The notes under the pieces: generated by a model
Database searches by the model: none
What the model was told of the DNA's origin: nothing
Seen by the model: the letters and a program-made list of their open reading frames with translations, nothing else
Translations under genes and position numbers: made by a program
NCBI GenBank assembly: GCA_035319305.1
Contig: DATHCY010000232.1
Location: forward strand, 1 to 14,216
Direction: 5' to 3'
DNA from: Methanocella_A sp035319305
GTDB lineage: Archaea; Halobacteriota; Methanocellia; Methanocellales; Methanocellaceae
Length of the DNA: 14,216 nucleotides
Shown: positions 6,367 through 12,303 of the stretch, in pieces
Numbering within the stretch: position 1 is the first letter of the stretch
Layout of the letters: each line of letters starts with the position of its first letter

Positions 6367-7302
6367 ATGAAGAAGATACTTTTATTGGGGTTTATCCTGC
6401 TGGCTGCAATGGTTTTTGCGACGCCAGCATCAGCCCGCGTATGGCCGATCGGCGGCAACGGCGGCCATGGTACAGGCGGCGGCATCAGTCCTAGTGTTAG
6501 CCATAATGCAGGTATCGGAAGCACAGGTCGAAGCATGTTTGCTGCCCCTCACATCAACAATAATAATCAAGCAGTTTGGCGTAACGCCGGCTCAGGAAAC
6601 GCGGGACCTAGTGCCTCCATCGCTCCACGCTTCAACAGGGGTCAGGGCATCGGCCCTAATACTGGCGTAGGCAGTTTTGGCCAAGGCTTACCTTTTATAC
6701 ACGGCAATAGTGGCAACGGTTTCGGTATTGGCCATAATAAGGCCAACGGTAACATGGTTCATAATTCCTTCAATCACGGCCCGGGCAGTAACGGTCTCTG
6801 GAGACACGGGATCGGCGGCAGAGGGTTTGGCGATGGCCGTGGAAACTGTGGTTTTGGTAATGGTTTAGGGGGCTGTGGTTTTGGTAATGGTTTAGGAGGC
6901 TGTGGTTTTGGCTGCGGCGCTTGCAGTCCGGGAGTAACGATCATCGAATGTGGGGCTCCAGCATTCAACTACCCTGAACCTTGTGGCGGTTATGGCTCTT
7001 ACGGTTATGATGACCCCTATGGCGGATACGATCCATCTGCATATGGTAGTGATCCATCTGCATACGGTAACATATATGGCTCCGCTGTACCGCCTGTACC
7101 AGGTGCTGTCTCGTGTGCAGCGCCGCTGAGCGGCTATGGATCGGCATATCCCTACGATCCCTTGTCGTCATTGTACGGCAATGATCCAGGGTCTTACGCC
7201 CAGTACAATGGCGATCCTGCGGCTTATGAGTACGGCTATGCATCCGAATATCCCTCACAGCTAAATGGCTATCCGTCTACCATGTATGGTGCCAACAGTT
7301 AG
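6367..7302 (+). CDS. Secreted glycine/asparagine/tyrosine-rich protein
   Basis: The 311-residue product starts with a clear signal peptide (MKKILLLGFILLAAMVFA, then TPASA), with likely cleavage after Ala23. The mature chain is low-complexity. Residues 28-158 are rich in Gly, Asn, His and Ser. Residues 160-187 hold nine-residue repeats CGFGNGLGG ending in a Cys cluster (Cys161, 170, 179, 183, 186). Residues 205-311 are rich in Tyr, Gly, Pro, Asp and Ser, with YDPSAYGSDPSAYG repeats. Eight cysteines are present in total. No second membrane segment or cell-wall anchor is seen, so it is probably released or held in the outer matrix. No known family is recognised. The composition recalls structural or adhesive extracellular proteins, but this is only an analogy. 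Confidence 0.85.
   Translation: MKKILLLGFILLAAMVFATPASARVWPIGGNGGHGTGGGISPSVSHNAGIGSTGRSMFAAPHINNNNQAVWRNAGSGNAGPSASIAPRFNRGQGIGPNTGVGSFGQGLPFIHGNSGNGFGIGHNKANGNMVHNSFNHGPGSNGLWRHGIGGRGFGDGRGNCGFGNGLGGCGFGNGLGGCGFGCGACSPGVTIIECGAPAFNYPEPCGGYGSYGYDDPYGGYDPSAYGSDPSAYGNIYGSAVPPVPGAVSCAAPLSGYGSAYPYDPLSSLYGNDPGSYAQYNGDPAAYEYGYASEYPSQLNGYPSTMYGANS
6844..6915 (+). repeat. 27-bp coding tandem repeat
   Basis: A 27-base unit occurs at 6844-6870 and 6871-6897, with a partial third copy at 6898-6915. Units differ at only a few bases, so the duplication is recent compared with the rest of the low-complexity gene. It encodes the CGFGNGLGG repeats and adds cysteines at a nine-residue spacing. Confidence 0.85.
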
Positions 7303-7310
7303 TGATGATC

Positions 7311-7330
7311 CCCGCCATTGAATTGGCGGG
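7311..7330 (+). terminator. Hairpin after the secreted-protein gene
   Basis: CCCGCCA (7311-7317) pairs perfectly with TGGCGGG (7324-7330) around a six-base loop, eight bases after the stop codon. A pyrimidine-rich stretch follows, with a T-run further on near 7352-7357. Confidence 0.6.
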
Positions 7331-7502
7331 TATCCTTCTTATGCTCTCATATGATTTTTCCCTCATCATATCCATTCGCACTTTTAACCTCTCCTTTTGG
7401 TGTCGGGAGCTATACCGTACGTTGCGTTGAGGTTCGAACTGGGCTTGCTTTTGGGTACGTTGTGTGGCGGCTTGCTGGGGTTTGGAGTTCTTCATTGTAA
7501 GT
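7331..7502. other. Gap before the inverted-repeat element
   Basis: No gene is supported here. A GGTTCGAACTGG stretch near 7430 resembles a tRNA T-arm, but no acceptor, D or anticodon arms surround it. Confidence 0.3.
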
Positions 7503-7599
7503 TCTCGTAGGGCAGCACGAAAACACTAAAAACAGTTTTTAGAGGAACACAGATTACTCTAATTCATCAAGATGGCCCATAGCCAAAACAAAACTACAC
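7503..7599 (+). repeat. Left arm of the long inverted repeat
   Basis: Matches the reverse complement of 7843-7938. Differences cluster at 7515-7520, near the outer end; the inner 75 or so bases are essentially identical, which implies recent origin or active correction between the arms. Confidence 0.85.
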
Positions 7600-7842
7600 T
7601 GAGGTACAATCAACTCCCTAATGGCACTGGCCCATGGCTATTAAAACGTGGACAAGTTCCCCTGAAACACTAGTACACCAAATTAAAACGCGGTTGGCAA
7701 AATAACCGCGGGTCTGACCTGTCATAAGATTCTAAGTTGACCTGGGTGTATATAGGATCAAGTGGAATTTTACAGCAAAATTGAGACAAGCCTCACCCAA
7801 TAGCCATGTTTTTGTGTCTTTCGGATTTTAACTGGTGATTTG

Positions 7843-7938
7843 GTGTAGTTTTGTTTTGGCTATGGGCCATCTTGATGAATTAGAGTAATCTGTGTTCCTC
7901 TAAAAACTGTTTTTAGTGTTTTTTGTTGCCCTACGAGA
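7843..7938 (-). repeat. Right arm of the long inverted repeat
   Basis: Reverse-complement copy of 7503-7599, one base shorter. It ends about 80 bases beyond the stop of the convergent glycosyltransferase gene (8017). Confidence 0.85.
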
Positions 7939-8016
7939 CCATAGCAAAGTGGCAGACCACGCGATCACAAAATGGTTATACAGGTTGTTCTATGCCTCGC
8001 AGTCGTTCTCTAATAG

Positions 8017-8706
8017 TTATTTTTTGAGAAGTCCGAATCGTACTTTCGCTAGGTTCAGCCCCATCTCTGGTATATATTTAAAACTAAATTTGCTGCCTTT
8101 ATCGTCCTTCCAGACTACTGGCACTTCCCGGATGGTACAGCCAGCTTTTTTCACTCGCCATAGCAGTTCCACGTCGAACTCGAAGCCCTGGGTGGCCATC
8201 TTCGGGATCACGGGTTCGATGCATTTCCGTTTGAAAATCTTGCCTCCGCATTGTGAGTCCTTCACGTGCAGGCCGAAGAGTAGGCGGGGGAATAGTAGGT
8301 TGAACGACTCGCTGGCTAGTCTTCTGATGAGGTATTGGCTCTCGATGATTACGGCTTCCTTTGATTTCCGGTCAGCGATAACGCAATCGGCGCCGGTCTT
8401 CTCCATCTCATCGATCAGTTTGAGGAACTGGTCGACCTTCAGGGAGTTATCCGCATCGGTAAAGCCTATCACATCGCCGCGAGCCACTTTGAATCCTTCC
8501 ATTACACCCCTGCCCTTTCCTAGACGGTTCTCAAAGCTCAGCACCTGAGCGTATTTTGACGCGATTTTGGCCGTGTTGTCCCGGGAGCCGTCGCATACTA
8601 CTATGATCTCGTACTCGCCCAGGATCTTCAGGCCTTTGCTGTAATCGATCAGGGTTCTCTCGATCCGGGCTTCCTCGTTATATGCAGGGATGATGATGCT
8701 TATCGT
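8017..8706 (-). CDS. Family 2 (GT-A) glycosyltransferase, DPM/dolichyl-phosphate glucose synthase-like, with non-AUG start
   Basis: Read from 8706 the protein has 229 residues, normal for this family. It starts (ACG)-ISIIIPAYNEEARI and continues with VVCDGSRDNTA (about 36-46), LGKGRGVMEGF (62-72), the metal-binding D84-A-D86 in IGFTDADNS, and SQCGGKIFKRKC followed by the acceptor-side motif GFEFDVELLWR. Such enzymes move a sugar from a nucleotide sugar to a lipid phosphate or growing glycan at the membrane. No ATG, GTG or TTG exists before residue 55. GGGAGG (8714-8719) lies seven bases before ACG at 8706, the spacing used by neighbouring genes, and four bases before ATT at 8709. A GTG at 8544 would delete the nucleotide-binding strand. 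A TATA-like ATTTTATA (8742-8749) may give a separate promoter. It is the last of three glycosyltransferase genes. Confidence 0.8.
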   Translation of the reverse strand, partial: TISIIIPAYNEEARIERTLIDYSKGLKILGEYEIIVVCDGSRDNTAKIASKYAQVLSFENRLGKGRGVMEGFKVARGDVIGFTDADNSLKVDQFLKLIDEMEKTGADCVIADRKSKEAVIIESQYLIRRLASESFNLLFPRLLFGLHVKDSQCGGKIFKRKCIEPVIPKMATQGFEFDVELLWRVKKAGCTIREVPVVWKDDKGSKFSFKYIPEMGLNLAKVRFGLLKK

Positions 8707-8772
8707 AATAGTTCCTCCCGCTCGCAGTTAGATGCGTTATTATTTTATATGGTTGTTTTTCAGTTTTAATCA

Positions 8773-9912
8773 TCAATTATTGCCGTTATGGCCGTTATAT
8801 ATCCGTTCGATCTCAGCTGTCAGCAGATCCCAATCATATTGTTCGGCTGCCTTTACGCAGGCTTCTGACATCTTTTGCCTTGCGGCGCTATCGTCGAGCA
8901 ATGTTAGGATCGCTGCGGAGATCGGATCTTTGTCGAGCTTTGTGATCAGGCCTGTAGTGCCGTTTTCTATCAGGTCGATCGCGTAATTTCTGGGGCAGTC
9001 CACAGTGATGACCGGAAGGCCGCAGGCCAGTGCTTCGATTGTGGTGATGCTAAATCCCTCACGGCTGGAAGGCAGTACGAATACCCTGGCGGATTTCATC
9101 CTGGCAATCAGCTCTTCTTCGGCGAGGAACCCTCCAAATTTGACGTTGCCTGTCATGTCGAGCTCAGTTGCCAGCTGTTTCAGCCGCTCCTTTTCCGGGC
9201 CTTCCCCATAGATGGTCAGCTTAACGGCCCGATCGGCCGTGGCGGCTCTGCAGGCTTGTATCAGTACGTCGATATGTTTATCTTTGATGAGTCGGCCTGC
9301 GAAGAACACGTCGCAGGCTTCCATTGACGGTGGTGCCTGCTGAATATGTTTGTAGGGGATACCGTTCGAAACAATTAATATTTTACGGTCAGGTAGTCTT
9401 GCAGATCTCAATGCCGCTGCCGTACGTTCAGAGACCGCTACGATCCTGTCTGGCATCATAGCAGCGGTTTTTTCAATGATCTGCCCGAGGAGGCCGGCTT
9501 TTCCCAGGTACTCGTACCAGTAGTCGCCCCAGAACTCGTGCCATGTGGCAAAAAAACGTGTCCTTCTCGTCATCGAAATAATTTTGCAGATGAACAATGG
9601 GAAGTATGGGTGCTGGTTGCAGTCAATTACATCGAACTGCTCCTTGGCCAGCGGAACTGCCAAGCACAGTGCAAACCACACGGCCTCCAGGATTGACCTA
9701 CGACCGTTGACATATAATGCCTGTTTGCGACATACCCCGTGGTAGGTGATCCCATCTTTCACCAAAACTTTTGGGCCGTCCCACCATCTAACGCTAAAAA
9801 CATGCACATTATGGCCACGTGCTACTAGTCGTCGCGACAGCTCGTAAATGCGCTTCTCAGCACCGCCCTTTACATAAGGGTAGACGACGTCGCTGACGAA
9901 GACGATCTTCAT
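8773..9912 (-). CDS. Family 4 (GT-B) glycosyltransferase
   Basis: The 379-residue protein has the two-domain GT-B form. The N-terminal domain begins MKIVFVSDVVYPYVKGGAEKR, with the glycine-rich acceptor loop GGAEKR at 16-21. The C-terminal donor domain begins near VFFAGRLIKDK (202-212), with YGEGPEKERL (235-244) and the E-x7-E motif E285-GFSITTI-E293, which contacts the sugar nucleotide. It transfers a sugar from a nucleotide donor with retention, probably at the inner membrane face. No membrane segment is seen. A GGTGA site lies six bases before the ATG, and the gene starts 19 bases after the preceding glycosyltransferase gene, so they are likely co-transcribed. Sugar and acceptor are unknown. 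Confidence 0.92.
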   Translation of the reverse strand: MKIVFVSDVVYPYVKGGAEKRIYELSRRLVARGHNVHVFSVRWWDGPKVLVKDGITYHGVCRKQALYVNGRRSILEAVWFALCLAVPLAKEQFDVIDCNQHPYFPLFICKIISMTRRTRFFATWHEFWGDYWYEYLGKAGLLGQIIEKTAAMMPDRIVAVSERTAAALRSARLPDRKILIVSNGIPYKHIQQAPPSMEACDVFFAGRLIKDKHIDVLIQACRAATADRAVKLTIYGEGPEKERLKQLATELDMTGNVKFGGFLAEEELIARMKSARVFVLPSSREGFSITTIEALACGLPVITVDCPRNYAIDLIENGTTGLITKLDKDPISAAILTLLDDSAARQKMSEACVKAAEQYDWDLLTAEIERIYNGHNGNN

Positions 9913-9931
9913 CGTCGCTCACCGCACATGC

Positions 9932-10885
9932 CTACCGTTTCGAGCGAACCGCTACGAGGATAATGTCCGCCAGCAGGCCAAAGAAGATGATCTGCAGTCC
10001 GGAGAGCAATATCATTGTTCCACCGACCACTGAAGCAAGCCTGCGTACTTCCCCGGTCGTGAGCCAGTCCATGATGATGGATAGCCATACGATCACGCCG
10101 CCGATCATGAGCAGGCCGCCTATAGGCAGGAATATCGTGAGGGGGTTATAATCCCGGACCATTCGAACGATCAGGCCGATAATCCGCGATCCATCTTTGT
10201 ATGCTTTCAGCTTTGGCCGTCCTATGCGCCGGCGGTACCTGATCGGCACCTCGAGGAGGCGGATGGACTTTTTCCTGGCGTCAATGATCATTTCGCTGGC
10301 GAAAGGCATACCATCAGAGGAGATGTCCATCGTATCCAGGGCGCTGCGGCGGATCGCCCTGAATCCCGTTTGCGAGTCATGGAGCCTTAGTCTGTATAGC
10401 GTGTTGATCGTGCCAGTAATGATGCCGTTGCCAAGTTTATTGCGAAGATTCATCGCCCCCTCTTCCATATGCATAAAGCGGTTTCCGAGGGCGATGTCGG
10501 CATTGTCATTCATAATCGGGTCGAGCAGTAGCGGGATTTCAAAAGGATCGTAAGTATAGTCGCCGTCCATCATTACGGCGATGTCGGTATCGGGCGAGAC
10601 GTTGCGGAAGCCGATCAGGTATGCGTTGCCATATCCCGCGTGCTCCTGGGTGATCACCCGGGCACCGGCTTTTCTGGCGTTTTTTGGTGTATCGTCGGTC
10701 GATTTGTCCACGACGATGATTTCAAGGCCGAAATTCTTAAGCGCCTGCCGGGTCTCTTTCACGACTTTGCTGATCGCAGGCTCGTTCATGGTGGGAATGA
10801 TCACTGAGACTTTGACATCATACGCGTTTTCCGGCTCATCGGTTTCCGGTCGGACCGGTATCGTCACTGTTTGAGGTGTCTGCAT
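9932..10885 (-). CDS. Family 2 glycosyltransferase with two C-terminal membrane helices
   Basis: The 317-residue protein has a GT-A catalytic domain: VSVIIPTMNEP (27-36), IIVVDKSTDDT (56-66), the metal-binding D107-G-D109 in MMDGDYTYDP, and DSQTGFRAIRR (170-180). Two hydrophobic helices follow at about 249-271 and 286-312. The form is that of membrane-bound dolichyl-phosphate mannose or polyprenyl-phosphate sugar synthases, which load a single sugar onto a lipid carrier. In archaea these feed N-glycosylation of surface proteins or glycolipid assembly. The N-terminal 25 residues are polar and not part of the fold. AGGA lies seven bases before the ATG. This is the first gene of the three-gene unit, and a TATA box lies at 10961-10972. 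Confidence 0.92.
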   Translation of the reverse strand: MQTPQTVTIPVRPETDEPENAYDVKVSVIIPTMNEPAISKVVKETRQALKNFGLEIIVVDKSTDDTPKNARKAGARVITQEHAGYGNAYLIGFRNVSPDTDIAVMMDGDYTYDPFEIPLLLDPIMNDNADIALGNRFMHMEEGAMNLRNKLGNGIITGTINTLYRLRLHDSQTGFRAIRRSALDTMDISSDGMPFASEMIIDARKKSIRLLEVPIRYRRRIGRPKLKAYKDGSRIIGLIVRMVRDYNPLTIFLPIGGLLMIGGVIVWLSIIMDWLTTGEVRRLASVVGGTMILLSGLQIIFFGLLADIILVAVRSKR

Positions 10886-10960
10886 GTATATTCCTGGGGT
10901 CAGCGATTAAACTGCTTTCGACTTTTAAGAAATATCATTGGGTTGTCTATAAACTTTACT

Positions 10961-10972
10961 CTATAGTATAAA
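10961..10972 (-). promoter_or_regulatory. TATA box of the glycosyltransferase unit, inside an inverted repeat
   Basis: On the minus strand the sequence reads TTTATACTATAG, about 75-88 bases before the start at 10885. It lies in the spacer of AAACTTT (10951-10957) and AAAGTTT (10971-10977), which overlaps its 5' end. The repeat could be a repressor site; this is unproven. Confidence 0.5.
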
Positions 10973-10977
10973 AGTTT

Positions 10978-11210
10978 TTGGAGATTTCAAAATTAGATGA
11001 TTAAGGGACATTATAGGAAATTATGTAAAAATTAAGTTTATTTTTTGAATTAGAATGTATTTACATGTTTTTATTAAAAAACAATCAATAATACAATTAA
11101 ATGCAATATGAACGAATAAATGGTGGAGCCGGGAGTGCAGGCACATGTTAACGTCCATAATGGCAATAATGAATGGCGGTGCAAGCCGCTCAAATGGCAT
11201 AAAGATAAAA
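10978..11210. other. AT-rich gap
   Basis: About 230 bases rich in A and T between the glycosyltransferase promoter and the broken PAS gene. Short A and T runs occur, but no gene, RNA gene or long repeat was found. Confidence 0.4.
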
Positions 11211-11213
11211 CAA

Positions 11214-11599
11214 CGCTAACGAGGATCCTATCGTATACTCCTGATCTGATTTTCGTCAGAGATGCGGATCGGAACATCGTCCTATAATAAGGCGGCGCCG
11301 GCCCTCTCCGGCATGGGAGACTACGATGGCTGAGATGCGACCGCTTAATGAGTAACAACATCCCGTCGGGTTACTGCGACTCCAGCTGTACGATAGAGAA
11401 AGCTGAGCGCACCAGGAAGATGGAGTCCGTGCAAAGAGTGAAGTTCAGAAACTCCCAGGGTGATATAATCTACGACTAACTGACCGCCGTTGTAATGAAG
11501 GGTGAGAAGGGCAGCTTCGTCGGGGACGTTGAGATCATCCGGTACATAACCGAGCAGAAGGGAGAAGGATCCGGGAAAAAGGCTAGGGCAAAAGTGTGA
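11214..11599 (+). pseudogene. Broken PAS-domain sensor gene fragment
   Basis: Three conserved pieces of one PAS domain can be read in order. The first (11234-11281) gives YTPDLIFVRDADRNIV. A frame change near 11282, after which the first frame has TAA TAA (11285-11290), leads to YNKAAPALSGMGDYDG (11283-11330), followed by a stop. The third piece returns to the first frame from about 11369: GYCDSSCTIEKAERTRKM, then VKFRNSQGDIIYD, a TAA at 11477-11479, and KGEKGSFVGDVEIIRYITEQK to a TGA at 11597. Intact PAS proteins of methanogens carry the same order, ending in IIRDITEQK before the next module. At least two frame changes and several stops show that it is dead. The N-terminal part and any kinase module are missing. 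Confidence 0.8.
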
Positions 11600-11622
11600 A
11601 GGGCGTAAGGCCCTTCTTTTTT
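11598..11622 (+). terminator. Strong hairpin-T terminator
   Basis: GAAGGGC (11598-11604) pairs with GCCCTTC (11610-11616) around GTAAG, followed directly by six T (11617-11622). It lies at the end of the dead PAS gene and is still intact; it points in the plus direction only. Confidence 0.75.
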
Positions 11623-11639
11623 CTTCGAAGATTCATCGC

Positions 11640-12011
11640 TCAGATCTTTTTTATGAAACCCTCTAGGCCTGACCTGTGCCTGTTCTCGTCCTTCGAGGCG
11701 GTCTCAAAGAAGTTGGCGGCTTCAAGGTTACCCTCTTCACGGGCGATCCTCGCAGCATCAGCCTTTTCTTTCGTAGCCATTGTCTCGCCCTTGTGCATCA
11801 TTTCGAGATTGGCTTTTGTCGGGCCGATCTTGCCCAGCAACGTGGCTACCTCGCAGGCATGGCCTGCCTCATCCCAGGCGAGCTGTTTTAGGTACATGGC
11901 CACATCGGGCAGCCCTTCTAGCTCGGCCTTCTTGGCCATCGCCAGATATAGGCCTACTTCCATCGTCTCTCCGGTGAATGTCTTTTCCATGATATTGGTG
12001 ATCTTACCCAT
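11640..12011 (-). CDS. Rubrerythrin-family diiron protein without a fused rubredoxin domain
   Basis: The 123-residue protein is a four-helix diiron protein. Ligand positions visible are E15 in FTGETMEVGLY, E48 and H51 in WDEAGH, E76 in HKGETMA, and E109 and H112 in KDENRH. The position expected for the second glutamate of helix C (E-x-x-E) is Ala79, so one usual ligand appears missing. Rubrerythrins reduce hydrogen peroxide in anaerobes. The C-terminal rubredoxin domain is absent, since the chain stops at IKKI; a rubredoxin-like peptide is encoded immediately upstream. GGAGG lies seven bases before the ATG, inside the last codons of that upstream gene, so the two are translated from one message. 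The gene ends at 11640, next to the terminator of the opposite strand. Confidence 0.9.
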   Translation of the reverse strand: MGKITNIMEKTFTGETMEVGLYLAMAKKAELEGLPDVAMYLKQLAWDEAGHACEVATLLGKIGPTKANLEMMHKGETMATKEKADAARIAREEGNLEAANFFETASKDENRHRSGLEGFIKKI

Positions 12012-12014
12012 ATT

Positions 12015-12158
12015 TCATCCTCCCTGGCGCGATGGCTCGATCTTGTGCATGAATCTTCTTGCAGCACGGCATTTCTCGCAGAAGCGGGGCCGAATGGCGG
12101 TCCTGTTTATGTGGCCGCATTTTTCGCATTTGTATTCGTTGAGCACACGTATCACCAT
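12015..12158 (-). CDS. Small rubredoxin-like zinc-ribbon protein
   Basis: A 47-residue protein with C11-E-K-C14-G and C27-E-K-C30, ending MHKIEPSRQGG. The layout, YKCxxCG then about a dozen residues, CxxC, and a closing F-M-H-K-I-E, is that of the rubredoxin domain normally fused to the C-terminus of rubrerythrin, where it passes electrons to the diiron site through one iron bound by four cysteines. The stop is three bases before the rubrerythrin start, so the pair may be a split form of the usual fusion. The second knuckle lacks the usual Pro and Gly (CEKCRA instead of CPVCGA), so zinc binding as a plain ribbon is also possible. Assignment rests on motif spacing and context. Confidence 0.75.
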   Translation of the reverse strand: MVIRVLNEYKCEKCGHINRTAIRPRFCEKCRAARRFMHKIEPSRQGG

Positions 12159-12174
12159 CTGACTGCGCAAATTT

Positions 12175-12192
12175 ATTCGTTTGTACACGAAT
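12175..12192. promoter_or_regulatory. Inverted repeat before the rubredoxin-like/rubrerythrin pair
   Basis: ATTCGT (12175-12180) and ACGAAT (12187-12192) flank a six-base centre, 17 bases before the ATG at 12158. A TATA-like CTATAC (minus strand, near 12203-12208) lies further upstream, so the repeat sits near the expected transcription start and could be an operator. Confidence 0.35.
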
Positions 12193-12268
12193 GATTAATG
12201 GAGTATAGCCCTCTGAGGATATAACGATTTGCATGGACTGATGATAGATCAACAAGTTAACAGAAAAT

Positions 12269-12277
12269 GAATATATC
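12269..12277 (+). promoter_or_regulatory. TATA box for a probable leaderless transcript
   Basis: GAATATATC lies 27-35 bases before the ATG at 12304. Archaeal transcription usually starts about 25-30 bases after the TATA box, so the message would begin at or next to the ATG. No ribosome site is seen before this ATG, in agreement. Confidence 0.5.
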
Positions 12278-12303
12278 CCTGTAACGCTTGAACTGTATCT
12301 TGT

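Larger units (their letters stand above)
7503..7938. mobile_element. Non-coding inverted-repeat element, MITE-like
   Basis: The 436-base segment is bounded by two long inverted arms, 7503-7599 and 7843-7938, that match over about 96 positions with only a few differences and one base gap near the outer ends. The outermost bases are TCTCGTAGGGCA and TGCCCTACGAGA. Each arm holds a 17-base palindrome, CTAAAAAC-N-GTTTTTAG (7526-7542 and 7900-7916). The 243-base centre has no long open frame. A further inner pair, CATGGCTATT (7633-7642) and AATAGCCATG (7799-7808), shares exactly the same centre. A separate hairpin lies at 7689-7710 (CGCGGTT/AACCGCG). No transposase gene and no clear target duplication are seen. 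It lies between convergent genes, so it does not break a coding region. A long fold-back RNA or bidirectional terminator is the alternative reading. Confidence 0.7.

Noticed and set aside
7425..7445. tRNA-like T-arm sequence (GGTTCGAACTGG)
   Set aside because: No matching acceptor, D or anticodon stems could be folded around it.
7503..7938. CRISPR array or integrase attachment site as an explanation for the repeats
   Set aside because: There are only two copies, in inverted orientation, with no spacer pattern, no tRNA gene and no integrase.
7916..8548. 210-codon plus-strand open frame
   Set aside because: It is the shadow of the minus-strand glycosyltransferase, whose conserved motifs are clear, and it begins inside the inverted-repeat arm.
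11074..11361. 95-codon minus-strand open frame across the PAS remnant
   Set aside because: The plus strand encodes recognisable PAS pieces here; the minus frame has no motif or ribosome site.
12004..12255. 83-codon minus-strand open frame upstream of rubrerythrin
   Set aside because: A different frame over the same bases encodes the four-cysteine rubredoxin-like peptide with proper spacing to rubrerythrin; this longer frame has no motif.
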